Positions 26,326 to 35,843 of a stretch of 64,000 bases of DNA are shown piece by piece. Origin of the DNA: JAPOUP01 sp965203605 (GTDB lineage Bacteria > Pseudomonadota > Alphaproteobacteria > Rhodobacterales > Rhodobacteraceae); the NCBI GenBank assembly GCA_965203605.1, contig OZ241902.1, forward strand, positions 3,534,001 to 3,598,000. Direction: 5' to 3'. Position 1 is the first letter of the stretch. Every line of letters starts with the position of its first letter. The notes beneath the pieces were generated by a model. It made no database searches, was not told where the DNA came from, and saw only the letters and a program-made list of their open reading frames with translations. The position numbers were made by a program, and so were the translations under genes.

Positions 26326-28101
26326 ATGAGGATGACAACCGAGGAAGCCTTCATCAAGGTGCTGCAGCGACATGGGGTCGAACATGCGTTCGGCATCATT
26401 GGTTCGGCGTTCATGCCGATTTCCGACCTGTTCCCCAGGGCCGGGATCACGTTTTGGGACTGCGCCCACGAGGGGTCCGGCGGAATGATGGCCGACGGCT
26501 ACACGCGCGCATGCGGGCGCATGTGCATGATGATTGCGCAGAATGGTCCGGGAATCACCAATTTTGTCACGGCGGTGAAGACGGCGTACTGGAACCATAC
26601 GCCGCTGCTGCTTGTCACGCCTCAGGCTGCCAACAGGACCATCGGGCAAGGCGGTTTCCAGGAAGTCGAACAGATGGCCGCCTTCAAGGACATGGTCGCC
26701 TACCAGGAAGAGGTCCGTGATCCGGTGCGGGTGGCAGAGGTGCTGAACAGGGTGATCATCAATGCCCACCGGGCCAGTGCGCCAGCACAGATCAACGTTC
26801 CCCGCGATGTCTGGACACAGGTAATCGACATCGAACTGCCGGCGGTTGTGGAATTCGAGCGCCCGTCGGGCGGGGATGAGGCCCTGAACGAAGCCGCGAA
26901 ACTCCTGAGTGAAGCAGAGTTTCCGGTGATCCTGAATGGCGCCGGAGTGGTTCTGGGGGGAGCGATACCGGCATCGGTCGCCCTGGCCGAGCGCCTCGAT
27001 GCGCCCGTCTGCGTGGGGTATCAGCACAACGACGCATTTCCAGGGTCGCATCCACTGTTCGCGGGCCCCTTGGGGTACAATGGGAACAGGGCCGGAATGG
27101 AACTGATCTCGAGCGCCGATGTCGTTCTGGCTTTGGGAACCCGACTCAATCCATTCTCAACTCTCCCCGGGTATGGTCTCGACTACTGGCCCAAGGACGC
27201 CAAAATCATTCAGGTCGATATCAACCCCGACCGGATCGGGCTGACCAAACCGATATCCGTGGGCATCGTCGGCGATGCGGCAAAGGTGGCGGATAGGCTT
27301 CTGGCAAGACTCCCGGACGATGCGGGGGATCGGAATCGATCCAGGCGTAAGGCGACAATTGCGCAGACGAAGTCAGCCTGGGCCCAGAAGCTCTCCAGCA
27401 TGGATCATGAGGACGACGATCCCGGAACCACCTGGAATGAACGCGCTCGTGCCGCCAAACCGGATTGGATGAGTCCGCGCATGGCGTGGCGGGCGATCCA
27501 GGCGGCGCTTCCGAAAGAGGCGATCATTTCCTCCGACATCGGCAATAACTGCGCTATCGGAAATGCCTATCCGACCTTTGAGGAAGGCAGAAAGTACCTT
27601 GCTCCAGGCTTGTTTGGGCCATGTGGCTATGGTCTTCCATCAATCATCGGTGCAAAGATCGCCTGCCCTGATGTTCCGGTCGTCGGCTTTGCTGGTGACG
27701 GCGCGTTCGGAATTGCCGTGACGGAACTGACGGCCATTGGGCGATCCGAGTGGCCCGCGATCACTCAGATCGTGTTCCGCAACTACCAGTGGGGCGCTGA
27801 AAAGCGCAATTCAACTCTCTGGTACGATGACAATTTCGTTGGAACCGAACTCGACGAACAGGTCAGCTATTCGGCCATTGCAAAGGCCTGTGGACTGAGC
27901 GGCGTGGTCGTGCGCACCATGGAGCAACTAACGGATGCTTTGACGCAGGCGATCAAGGATCAAATGGCGGGAAAGACAACGTTGATCGAGGCGATGATCA
28001 ATCAGGAACTGGGCGAGCCGTTCCGCCGTGATGCCATGAAAGCTCCTGTCGAAGTGGCGGGAATTGACCCGAGCGACATGCGACGGCAGGCAACGATCTA
28101 G
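26326..28101 (+). CDS. xsc: Sulfoacetaldehyde acetyltransferase
   Basis: 591 aa, ATG 26326 with AAGGAG seven to eight bases upstream. A ThDP enzyme of the acetolactate-synthase fold. FGIIGSAFMPISDLFP, FWDCAHEGSGGMMADGYTRA (with the ThDP-activating Glu) and IAQNGPGITNFVTAVKTAYW are nearly diagnostic of Xsc; the ThDP/Mg motif is GDGAFGIAVTELTAIGRS ending in RNYQWGAEKRN. Reaction: sulfoacetaldehyde + phosphate to acetyl phosphate + sulfite. It consumes the Tpa product and feeds Pta, encoded about 2 kb downstream on the other strand. No sulfite exporter or dehydrogenase is in the window. Confidence 0.96.
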   Translation: MRMTTEEAFIKVLQRHGVEHAFGIIGSAFMPISDLFPRAGITFWDCAHEGSGGMMADGYTRACGRMCMMIAQNGPGITNFVTAVKTAYWNHTPLLLVTPQAANRTIGQGGFQEVEQMAAFKDMVAYQEEVRDPVRVAEVLNRVIINAHRASAPAQINVPRDVWTQVIDIELPAVVEFERPSGGDEALNEAAKLLSEAEFPVILNGAGVVLGGAIPASVALAERLDAPVCVGYQHNDAFPGSHPLFAGPLGYNGNRAGMELISSADVVLALGTRLNPFSTLPGYGLDYWPKDAKIIQVDINPDRIGLTKPISVGIVGDAAKVADRLLARLPDDAGDRNRSRRKATIAQTKSAWAQKLSSMDHEDDDPGTTWNERARAAKPDWMSPRMAWRAIQAALPKEAIISSDIGNNCAIGNAYPTFEEGRKYLAPGLFGPCGYGLPSIIGAKIACPDVPVVGFAGDGAFGIAVTELTAIGRSEWPAITQIVFRNYQWGAEKRNSTLWYDDNFVGTELDEQVSYSAIAKACGLSGVVVRTMEQLTDALTQAIKDQMAGKTTLIEAMINQELGEPFRRDAMKAPVEVAGIDPSDMRRQATI

Positions 28102-28932
28102 CCCGCCATGACATCAAAGCCTGCGCTGCAGTCCGCGAGATTGGCTCAGCGCAGAACCTCGCTATCATGATGTTGTCCCGGATACACCGTTCGCTTGGCG
28201 ACCTGGTGGTAGGCACTCCAGACTCCCACGTCCCTTTCGTAGGCACAGTTCAACACTTGGTAACCATTGGGCTACCAAGTCTGCTGAGAAATTCTCACGC
28301 ACCGAAGCTTTGGACTAGCTCCTGGTCTGCCCGTTGCCCCGAGTCCTGACAACCCTTGTCGTCACGTTTTCCGAATTCGTGCGGCACCTCAAGGCCAAGG
28401 GTGACTAGAGAACCAACAGGACTCACTTTAGACCATTCTGATGGGCTGGCAGCGAGTCGCGGCTACCTTGCGGCTCCCCACGGCAGCAATGATCACTAGG
28501 GCTCAATGTCTCTCCATACATTCCAAAGACTGGATATGTCGTGAATTCAGTTGCTTGCGCATTGCACGACGCGCGTTTTCGCCTCGATCCTCTCCCGTGT
28601 TTCACATGAGTTCCCTGCTCATTGTCGATGAACCGACATGTCCCATTGATGCCGACATTGGGGCAACGGAGTGTTGATCGAGATACGTCGGAAAAAGATC
28701 TCGCAATCGACAATGGCTGCGCGGGAATGGCGGCCCCAGCGCAACAGAAGTGTTGATTCTCTCTCCGCCACGTGCTATCCCTCTGGTCACCGCTGCAAAC
28801 CCAGCAGCAGGTCCAGAAGTGTCAAGTCCGAAAGCGGATCAGCCGAATCGGGCAATTGGAGTCAGGAATGGAGTTCAGAGAGATGCAGAACGAAATCCAT
28901 AGAAGACGCCAACATTCTCAGTGGGAGGCTGG
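28102..28932. other. Long gene-free stretch between xsc and hicA
   Basis: 831 bases with no convincing gene. Short frames on both strands lack ribosome sites and family motifs. Composition is lower in GC than the neighbours. It may hold decayed coding DNA; the hicAB promoter should lie at its right end. Confidence 0.35.
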
Positions 28933-29121
28933 GTGAACGCAAATCAGTTCAAGCGGTGGCTGAAGCATCGGGGATGCACTTTCGATGAGCATAAGCGGGG
29001 AAGCGGCCACCTTACGGTCCGGCTGGGAGACCGGGTCTCACAATTGCCAATGCACGGCTCGAGAAAGCAGCTTGGCACCGGGCTTATGAAGAAGATCAAG
29101 CGGGATTTAGATCTGGAGTGA
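28933..29121 (+). CDS. hicA: HicA-family mRNA interferase toxin
   Basis: 62 aa from GTG 28933, six bases after GGAGG; an in-frame GTG at 28921 is an alternative. NANQFKRWLKHRGCTFDEHK followed by GSGHLTVRLGDRVSQLPMHG shows the HicA double-stranded-RNA-binding-like fold, with the catalytic His in SGHLTV and the PMHG turn. HicA cleaves mRNA independently of translation. It precedes its antitoxin by four bases, the usual order. Confidence 0.88.
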   Translation: MNANQFKRWLKHRGCTFDEHKRGSGHLTVRLGDRVSQLPMHGSRKQLGTGLMKKIKRDLDLE

Positions 29122-29125
29122 CGCG

Positions 29126-29545
29126 ATGCTGTCCTATCCGATCCAGATGCGGGACGATGACCGCGGGGTCCTGGCGACCTCGCCGGATTTCCCGGAACTT
29201 ACAACCTTCGGCGATGACCGGCACGAGGCGCTGGCCCGATCCGTATCCGCACTTGAGGAAGCCATAGCCGCGCGCATGCATGACGGCGATGACGTGCCGG
29301 TACCATCGGTCGGCGATGTGTGCGTCCCCCTTCCGACGCTAACGGCGGTTAAGGTGATTCTCTATCAGGGCATGCGGGATCAGAACATTGGCAAGGCGGA
29401 ACTGGCGCGGCGCCTTGGTTGGCACCTTCCCCAGGTGGACCGGGCATTGGACGTCGAGCATCACTCGCGGCTTGACCGGATGGACAAGGCACTTGGAGCC
29501 ATCGGCAAGCGGTTGGTCGTGACGACGGAGGAGGTAGTGGGATAG
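29126..29545 (+). CDS. hicB: HicB-family antitoxin
   Basis: 139 aa. The N-terminal partial RNase-H fold (YPIQMRDDDRGVLATSPDFP then ELTTFGDDRHEALARSVSAL) binds and blocks HicA. The C-terminal domain (AVKVILYQGMRDQNIGKAEL then ARRLGWHLPQVDRALD) is a helix-turn-helix of the XRE/Cro type for autoregulation. Complete, so this toxin-antitoxin pair should be functional. Confidence 0.88.
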   Translation: MLSYPIQMRDDDRGVLATSPDFPELTTFGDDRHEALARSVSALEEAIAARMHDGDDVPVPSVGDVCVPLPTLTAVKVILYQGMRDQNIGKAELARRLGWHLPQVDRALDVEHHSRLDRMDKALGAIGKRLVVTTEEVVG

Positions 29546-30082
29546 GCATGCTGACCTGACCATTGGCATGCCGCCTCCAGCGGTGGCCCCTGCGCGGCTC
29601 TGTCGCACAAATTGATCTGGTTTGGCGCGTCAATGCTGTGTCTTTCCTTGCTGGGCAGATAAAGGTGAGGTTATGCACGTATGCATATGGAACCGTTGCT
29701 AGGGCCAAATACAATGCCGACATGCGGTTCAGAAGTGCTGTCACAAATTCCGGGGCGGCGGAATTCCTCGGTTCGATGCTTCACTATGCTTCGACTGGGA
29801 GCGAGGCCCGCCATGATCTCAAGCGCAAATCCATCAATGTCGGCGAGGCAACAAACTGTGATGTCGTTCACGATTGGCTCGGAAACGCAACCGAATCCTC
29901 GTAGTTCGCCCAGATCTGCGAAACTCGCTATGGATTTTGGTTTCCAGCCCAGCGAAACACGGACTCCTGAGAGTCAGCGAAGCTACCAAGCCCATACGTT
30001 AACCTGACAGGCATTGGCAAAGGCGACGAGTGGGCGGAAACACGCTGTGCAATGGTTTGGGAAGCCTTGCAAAGGCAACCAG
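29546..30082. other. Gene-free stretch between hicB and pta
   Basis: 537 bases with no supported gene. A 113-codon plus frame (29563-29904) has no ribosome site or motif. GGCTCTGTCGCACAAATTG at about 29596-29614 resembles the terminal repeat of IS6-type elements, but no partner end was seen. Confidence 0.3.
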
Positions 30083-30937
30083 TCAGGACATGGCAATGGC
30101 CACCACTGTGGCCGCAACGATGTCATCGGAAGTGGCACCACGTGACAGGTCGCAGACGGGTTTGCGGAAGCCTTGCAGGAAGGGGCCGATTGCCTGAGCA
30201 CCGGATAGCTCCTGCACAAGCTTGTATGAGATATTGCCTGCGTCCAGATCCGGGAAGATCAACACATTGGCGGCACCGTCACCGAGTCCCTTCTTTTCGG
30301 CGGTCGCGTGATTCAGAGCTGCATCCGCCTGGATTGGCCCGACAAAGCCAGCGATCTCAGCCGCTTTACGAACCCGCTCGACAGACAGACCGGTCCCGGA
30401 AGAACCTGTTGAGTACGAGAGCATCGCGACACTTGCTCGACCGAGCAGAACATCAGCCGACCTGTAGGACGCCAACGCGATGTCAGCCAGTTCCTCAGCG
30501 TTAGGTGCTGTATTGACGGCGCAGTCGGCGAAAATCATTTCGCGACCGCACGGGAAAACCATCAGAAAGAAGCTGGAAACGGTGGCGACACCTTCCGCAA
30601 GACCGATGCCTATGGAAGCGGCCTCGATCACACGCCTCGTCGGCGCTTCGACACCAGCGATCATTACGTCCGCTTCCCCGGCACTGACCATCGCAGCGGC
30701 ACGGTAGAGAGGACGGGCAAGCATCCGACGGGCAACCGCCTCCTTGAGATTCCGGGTTGATACCAGTGCGGCAATGTGGTTCTCACTTGGATTGCTGGCC
30801 ACCGGGATTGGCACCGCAAGCCCTTCTGAACGTAAGCGTGCCGCCGCGTCCAACACACGTGGATCGTCCAATTCAGGAAAGACAACACTTGCGGTCCTTG
30901 CCTTTGCCATATCAAATGCCCGTTCTATCGCGCCCAC
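30083..30937 (-). CDS. pta: Phosphate acetyltransferase (short form)
   Basis: 284 aa from GTG 30937, preceded by a G-rich GGGGGGAAA stretch; an ATG at 30910 is an alternative. PTA/PTB-family landmarks: VVFPELDDPRVLDAAARL, VSAGEADVMIAGVEAPTRRV, VATVSSFFLMVF, VAMLSYSTGSSGTG, ANVLIFPDLDAGNISYKLVQ and AQAIGPFLQGFRKPVCDLSR. Reaction: acetyl phosphate + CoA to acetyl-CoA + phosphate, the final step of the Tpa-Xsc route. It is divergent from a citrate-synthase-family gene with only 37 bases between start codons. Confidence 0.9.
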   Translation of the reverse strand: MGAIERAFDMAKARTASVVFPELDDPRVLDAAARLRSEGLAVPIPVASNPSENHIAALVSTRNLKEAVARRMLARPLYRAAAMVSAGEADVMIAGVEAPTRRVIEAASIGIGLAEGVATVSSFFLMVFPCGREMIFADCAVNTAPNAEELADIALASYRSADVLLGRASVAMLSYSTGSSGTGLSVERVRKAAEIAGFVGPIQADAALNHATAEKKGLGDGAANVLIFPDLDAGNISYKLVQELSGAQAIGPFLQGFRKPVCDLSRGATSDDIVAATVVAIAMS

Positions 30938-30974
30938 AATTTCCCCCCAATCCAGACAGATAAAGGAGACCCGG
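30938..30974. promoter_or_regulatory. 37-base divergent spacer between pta and citrate-synthase gene
   Basis: Too short for two separate promoters, so at least one transcript must start inside the opposing gene and the 5' leaders probably overlap. Both ribosome sites lie here: a G-rich run for pta on the minus strand and AAAGGAGAC for the plus-strand gene. Confidence 0.5.
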
Positions 30975-32108
30975 ATGTCCGACAGCGTCAAGATCAATCG
31001 TGGTCTGAAAGGCATCTATTTCGAGCGCTCCGCCGTGTCGGACATTGATGGACGCAGGGGGCGACTGAACTATCGAGGTTATGACATCGATGATCTGGCC
31101 GAACACGGATCGTTCGAGGAGGTGGCATACCTCCTGCTAAACGACGACTTGCCCGATGCTGAGCAGTTTGCGGCGTTTGACTCGAGGCTAAAGGCCGCAA
31201 GGGAACTGCCGGAGGAAATATACGATATCATCCGTGCCACGAAGGATGGACACCCCATGGATGTGCTTCGTACAGCGGTTTCCGCTCTGGCTGCTCTGGA
31301 GCGGGGAAGCCAGAGGGCCGATGAAGCTGGATTCCTTGAGAACGGGGTGCGGCTTACCGCGCAGGTCCCCGTGATCATCGCGGCACACGAGCGTATCAGG
31401 AACGGCCATGAACCGGTCGAACCGGATCTTTCGCTTGGCCATGCCGCAAACTGGCTATGGATGCTGAAAGGGACCAGGCCTTCCACTGACGCCGAGAGAT
31501 TGGCTGATCTGGATCTGATCCTGCACGCCGAGCATGGTTCGAACGCCTCTTCATTTGCGGCACGCGTGACTGTGGGGACTGAAGCGAATCTCCATGGTGC
31601 CGTCGTAACCGCCCTTTCCACACTTGCCGGTCCCGCGCATGGGGGTGCGGCGGAAGATGTCATGAAGATGGTCCGGGAAATAGGCTCTCCTGACCGAGCT
31701 GCCGATTACGTCAAGGCGAAACGCGCCAACCGGGAACCTGTGACGGGCTTCGGCCATCGCGTCTATCGCACCGAGGATCCCAGAGCCAGACATATGCGCG
31801 CCGGAGTCGAGCGGCTATCCAGGGAAATTGGGCAACCCGAATGGTACGAAATTCTGCAGGCGGTGGTCGATGCAATGAAACCCTATGCACGGCACGGGTT
31901 GAACGTGAATGTCGATTTCTATTCAGGCGTGATCTACCAGCTTCTCGGTATTCCGATGGATCTATACGTTCCAATCTTTGCGATTGGTCGGGTTCCAGGT
32001 TGGGTGGCTCAATGCCAGGAACAGATCCGCCAGAATATCCTGATCCGACCGCTTACGCTCTACAACGGTCCTGAACCGAGAGATTGGGTGCCATTCAGTG
32101 AGCGCTGA
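30975..32108 (+). CDS. Citrate synthase-family protein (citrate/2-methylcitrate synthase)
   Basis: 377 aa from ATG 30975 with AAAGGAG upstream. Landmarks of the short citrate synthase branch are NYRGYDIDDLAEHGSFEEVA, LILHAEHGSNASSF (catalytic His), AGPAHGGAAEDVMKMV, FGHRVYRTEDPRARHMR and NVNVDFYSGVIYQLLGIPM (catalytic Asp). It condenses acetyl-CoA or propionyl-CoA with oxaloacetate. Next to pta it would pull taurine-derived acetyl-CoA into the TCA cycle, though a PrpC role cannot be excluded. Confidence 0.88.
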   Translation: MSDSVKINRGLKGIYFERSAVSDIDGRRGRLNYRGYDIDDLAEHGSFEEVAYLLLNDDLPDAEQFAAFDSRLKAARELPEEIYDIIRATKDGHPMDVLRTAVSALAALERGSQRADEAGFLENGVRLTAQVPVIIAAHERIRNGHEPVEPDLSLGHAANWLWMLKGTRPSTDAERLADLDLILHAEHGSNASSFAARVTVGTEANLHGAVVTALSTLAGPAHGGAAEDVMKMVREIGSPDRAADYVKAKRANREPVTGFGHRVYRTEDPRARHMRAGVERLSREIGQPEWYEILQAVVDAMKPYARHGLNVNVDFYSGVIYQLLGIPMDLYVPIFAIGRVPGWVAQCQEQIRQNILIRPLTLYNGPEPRDWVPFSER

Positions 32109-32613
32109 ATTCGCTTACTGATGCACCGCAGCACATCCCACGCTCAGCCTATGTATAACAGACCCGCGCTGTGGCATTCGTTCAGTCAATGCTCTCCACT
32201 TGAACACCCCAAGGCAATGCGTCGCTCGGTGTGACCGACTCCTGTTTGGACGAGGCTGAATGCCCGAAGATTCGGCTGACTCTCCGGATCGGAAAATCCG
32301 ACGCGATCAATGCCGGCGACCAGACGAACGCAATGCTCCGGCCACAGAATCTGCAATGTGACGAAAGATGACTCCAGCACTTTGTGCACGGGAAGGTCAA
32401 TTCGGAAACGATGCAACTGAATCAAGTCGGCATCTGATCGCCGGTCCCGCGCATTCCACAAAGTTCACGCCAATATCGGCATCCATACTGAACAGGCCAC
32501 ATTGGGCGGCACTGGTCCCTACCGTGTCGGATGCGTTTTCGGACCATTGAATCCATAATCGAGTCCTGGATGTTCCGGTCAGCCACCATCGCGGCAGCCG
32601 CATTTCTTTCAGG
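32109..32613. other. Gap after the citrate synthase gene
   Basis: 505 bases between convergent genes. Minus-strand frames here (for example VHKVLESSFVTLQILWPEHC) have some protein-like stretches, but in different frames and without starts, so any gene here is decayed. Confidence 0.3.
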
Positions 32614-33525
32614 TCAGGGTAGCCAACCAAGGAACTCCGCCCCGATGCCCTCATATGCCGGCGGCACTGTCAGCGTTAGAGCTGGATCGAAGCCTTTGCT
32701 TTCATCCTCGCCCGGGTAGCCGCGGGCATTCATCACGAAGTGGATATCCCCGTGTTCTCCAGGGCCGCAATGGTGCCTGTTCGAGTGGCTGTGGCCACAG
32801 ATCCAGTAGCTTATGTCATGTCGCCGGATCTCGCTCCAGAGATGGCTCGCAAAGCCGGCATTCAGCGCACGTTTGGCATCGTTTCCTATTTCGTAGCGAG
32901 GATCGATCAGATCGCGTATCGGCAGGTGGTGTGTCATCACAACGGTCGCGCCGTCAAATGGCCGGGAGAGCGCATGGAAAACCGCAGCCCGATCACGGTG
33001 ATGCCTGGCCAGCATGTCATTGACGGTGAACGGTTTGTCTGGACTGATACGGATCGTCTTGTAGTCCGTCAGGGAATTCCCAATCACCTGTCTGGCAAGA
33101 ACCTCGTGCGCTGGCCCGTAGAGACAGCAATCGGTCCAAAGGGTCGCGCCGACAATGCGCACACCGGCCACCTCAGTGGCAACGACGGACGGGTCGGGCT
33201 CGCTGCGCAGCACGCGGACATCCAGTCCCTCGGCATGCAGGCTGGCGAGCTGACGGTCTTCTTCGGCGCACAGTCTTGACCAGACCGATCCATAGCACTC
33301 GTGGTTTCCCCAGATCACGATCACAGGGCATCGGTATTTCCGAGCGGCGCGGGCTGGGATATCGAGATGACGGCACTGCGTGTTGGTGTCCCCGCCAACC
33401 AGCACTGCATCGATCGGATCAGGTAGTTCGGGAAGGTCGAAACCTCCCCAGAGCTCGTCATGCAGGTCCGTCCAGACCAGAAACCGAGCTGTCATCGGAT
33501 CTGTACTCTTGCCATTGGTCGTCAT
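32614..33525 (-). CDS. Metallophosphoesterase
   Basis: 303 aa from ATG 33525; an in-frame ATG at 33495 directly before TARFLVWTDLHDE has a better-placed purine-rich site and is an alternative. Calcineurin-like metal motifs occur in order: WTDLHDE (D-x-H), VGGDTNT (G-D), VIWGNHECYG (GNHE), MTHHLP (H) and ICGHSHSN (GHxH). All metal ligands are present. Substrate unknown; family members hydrolyse phosphomonoesters, phosphodiesters or cyclic nucleotides. A lone gene. Confidence 0.88.
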   Translation of the reverse strand: MTTNGKSTDPMTARFLVWTDLHDELWGGFDLPELPDPIDAVLVGGDTNTQCRHLDIPARAARKYRCPVIVIWGNHECYGSVWSRLCAEEDRQLASLHAEGLDVRVLRSEPDPSVVATEVAGVRIVGATLWTDCCLYGPAHEVLARQVIGNSLTDYKTIRISPDKPFTVNDMLARHHRDRAAVFHALSRPFDGATVVMTHHLPIRDLIDPRYEIGNDAKRALNAGFASHLWSEIRRHDISYWICGHSHSNRHHCGPGEHGDIHFVMNARGYPGEDESKGFDPALTLTVPPAYEGIGAEFLGWLP

Positions 33526-34285
33526 GTGGACAAGCCGGGTATCAACTCACTCGTATCTTCCGCCAGTTCGCAACGTCCTGCACTTCGCAGTCACAGAAGC
33601 GCAAGTCAATTTCGAGGGTTCCCCAGATCGTGGGGGCACTGCAACTCGCCGTTTGGATATTGGCGCAGCGGCGACCGCTCTGGCTGTCGTTGCGTTCGAG
33701 GGAACCGTGATCCGTTCCTGCGAGAATCCGACTCAATTCGCCAGAGCGGAATTCTCGCTCGAAGTCCGGAACCGCAGCTTCGAACCGGACTGCCGACCTC
33801 TAGCGTTGGACACATTCGGTCCACCACGCCCTCCAAAACCCATCCCTACTTCCACTCCGTGCTTCCGCCATCCTTTCCGCTCTTCGTACTGCCATGGTCT
33901 GCGTAGCCGAGTCTCACCTGCCCGCCCATTGGCATTCGGACAATCCTGCCGTTCCCGAGCGATTTCCCATGTCGGATGCAACCAGGAAGGAGCGACCCGA
34001 CCGGTAACTGCGAATGAACCATCTATACAGGATTACCAAAATGCCGTTCACCCTTTCGGGCAGGTTGTTTCATGCTGATGCTTTATCTTTCCGATATCCA
34101 TTTCAGGAATGGCGGAGCGGCCTCGCCGAGGGCATTGATGCGTAGCCTAAACCTCTGGGACTTATGGGAGCCCTTGAAGGGGTGGACCCGATATCCTGCG
34201 CAAGCGGTTGGGCAGCGAACTGAAACGGCCCAAGATCAACGGTGTCGTGAAACTTCTCTGGCAGGGATGGCCCGTCAGTCTCCTT
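33526..34285. other. Gene-free stretch
   Basis: 760 bases without a supported gene. Frames on the plus strand (33380-34078) overlap the metallophosphoesterase and look like shadows. Nothing recognised on either strand. Confidence 0.35.
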
Positions 34286-34993
34286 TCAGTCCCGCTCCGT
34301 TTCAGCCCCGAGTCCGCGGTCCAGCATCTCCGTGAGACGCTCCCGTGTCTCCGCCCTGGGATTCATCCGGGCGGTCCACAGGGCCTGTGCGAGACGGTCC
34401 CGCGGCAGGACCGACAGGAGCTTCGAGGCCTCCATGGGTTCCGGCCCTTTCTCCGTCTGGAGGTCAAGGATCTGGACGATGGGCGTCGCGTCGCTTTCCC
34501 TCTCCGTCACCTGCCACATCTCGCGAACGCCGAGGGCCGCGTAACGGTTTGGCTTGTCTTGGTCGAGGTGGGTGACCTCAACCTCGACCACGAGGTCGGG
34601 CGGTGTGTCGGATTCGAAATCCAGAACCGCCCGCTTGCCCGTTTTCGCGGCGGCATACCATGCCTCGGCGTTCCCGCCGACATAGAAGGCCGCGTCCGCC
34701 TCCACTCCGGTGCCCTTCGGATCCCCGGGGCGTTTCCAGCGGGTTCCTCCCATGACCACCACCTGCTTCCCTGACAGGGATCCGGCGATCTCCACCACCC
34801 GGTCCGTCGCCCTGGCGATATTCTCATGGACACTTGACGGCGACATCCAGGAGATGATGCCCTGGGCGGCGTCGATCATCACGCGCCGTCCCGCCCGGTT
34901 CCAGTCCATGCCGGCCAGTCTCTCCATCATGTCCACGGGTATGCTGTCGATGCGATGGACCCGCGAACCCATGGAACCTGTGGCGCTCTCCAT
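34286..34993 (-). CDS. Uma2-family putative PD-(D/E)xK endonuclease
   Basis: 235 aa. I chose ATG 34993 because GGAGG lies five bases upstream; ATG 35005 is four codons longer with a poorly spaced site. The core GTGVEADAAFYVGG, then PPDLVVEVEVTHLDQDKPNR, is the Uma2 (DUF820) nuclease fold with the acidic residues of a PD-(D/E)xK site. The N-terminus includes MIDAAQGIISWMSPSSVHEN. Uma2 proteins are frequent, sometimes multicopy, and mostly of unknown role; several are suspected to act in mobile-DNA biology. The frame is intact. Confidence 0.8.
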   Translation of the reverse strand: MESATGSMGSRVHRIDSIPVDMMERLAGMDWNRAGRRVMIDAAQGIISWMSPSSVHENIARATDRVVEIAGSLSGKQVVVMGGTRWKRPGDPKGTGVEADAAFYVGGNAEAWYAAAKTGKRAVLDFESDTPPDLVVEVEVTHLDQDKPNRYAALGVREMWQVTERESDATPIVQILDLQTEKGPEPMEASKLLSVLPRDRLAQALWTARMNPRAETRERLTEMLDRGLGAETERD

Positions 34994-35128
34994 GATATCC
35001 TCCATACCGGATCGACATTCCTCCTACACCATGGCGGGACATATCCGCAACCGCTCCTGACAGGTCGCCCCGCGCCGGTCGGTGTCCTGAGGCTGCTTCC
35101 CACCCTGAAGGACGGCGCTTCCTGCTTC

Positions 35129-35530
35129 TCAGGCTAAAGCGGGCAATGTGCCCGTCTGACGCAAGCCTCGACAGGCAGAGCCGATTCTCTCGGCCTCGCG
35201 CCCGCGGCGCAGGTTGGTCTCGAACACGGCGGCGGCGCAAAGGATTCCGAAGAGAGCATTGTCGGCTGCCGTGCAGGTGTCAACGGGCTGTTCGGTGTCC
35301 GCGGGACCGGTATCTTTCTTCCTTATCCTCCCGGCTATTGTCCGAAGATCCTGCAGCGACTTCGTCATGCGGTCAATGCGCGTGACCACCGGCGTTTCAT
35401 CTAGGCGGATAAAGTCGAGGACGGTGACAGGCCCAGGACGGCTTTCAGGGCGGAGACGTGGGCGTCGAGGCTCTGGTGGGCGGTCGATATCTCGGCGTAG
35501 CCGATACGGCCCCCGGTCTTGCACTTCGGA
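35129..35530 (-). pseudogene. Tn3-type resolvase (serine recombinase) remnant
   Basis: The N-terminal segment RIGYAEISTAHQSLDAHVSA reads as the 'IGYARVSTxxQSLDxQxxAL' start of Tn3 resolvases. After a frameshift the other frame gives LDETPVVTRIDRMTKSLQDL and, later, NALFGILCAAAVFETNLRRG with REAERIGSACRGLR, matching 'WKLDRLxRSLxDL' and 'FGIFAALAEFERxLIRERTxAGL'. The nucleophile Ser of the STxxQ motif is present, but the frame is broken and the DNA-binding end is lost. Inactive. Confidence 0.7.
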
Positions 35531-35843
35531 ATGGAAGTGGGGCTTTAGGAATCGGTTCCCTTGCACTAACAGGACATGCGGGATTCCGGCGTCCGGCGAC
35601 CGTACTCCAGTATTGGAGACTGCACAACAGGCTGCTGGCGTCCTCCTGCTGAACCTCACTGCATTCAATTGCCCGAAGCTAGGTCGGCGAGATACCGAAA
35701 GCGGCGGCTTTTGAACTACAGAACTATCAAAAATGACGTTTATGTAATTTTTGTATCGCATTTTCCATACCCTTTCCCAAAGCGGAGCCGTAAACTGCAT
35801 TGTGGATGGACACTTTGATATCAGGATACCGGAAGGGACTGCC
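35531..35843. promoter_or_regulatory. Region upstream of hipBA
   Basis: Contains no supported gene. The segment 35715-35765 is AT-rich (AAAAATGACGTTTATGTAATTTTTGTATC area) and is the likely hipBA promoter. HipB autoregulators bind operators in such positions, but no clean inverted repeat was found. Confidence 0.4.

Noticed and set aside
29594..29614. GGCTCTGTCGCACAAATTG as an IS6-type terminal repeat
   Set aside because: Only one end was found, with no transposase remnant, so similarity may be chance.
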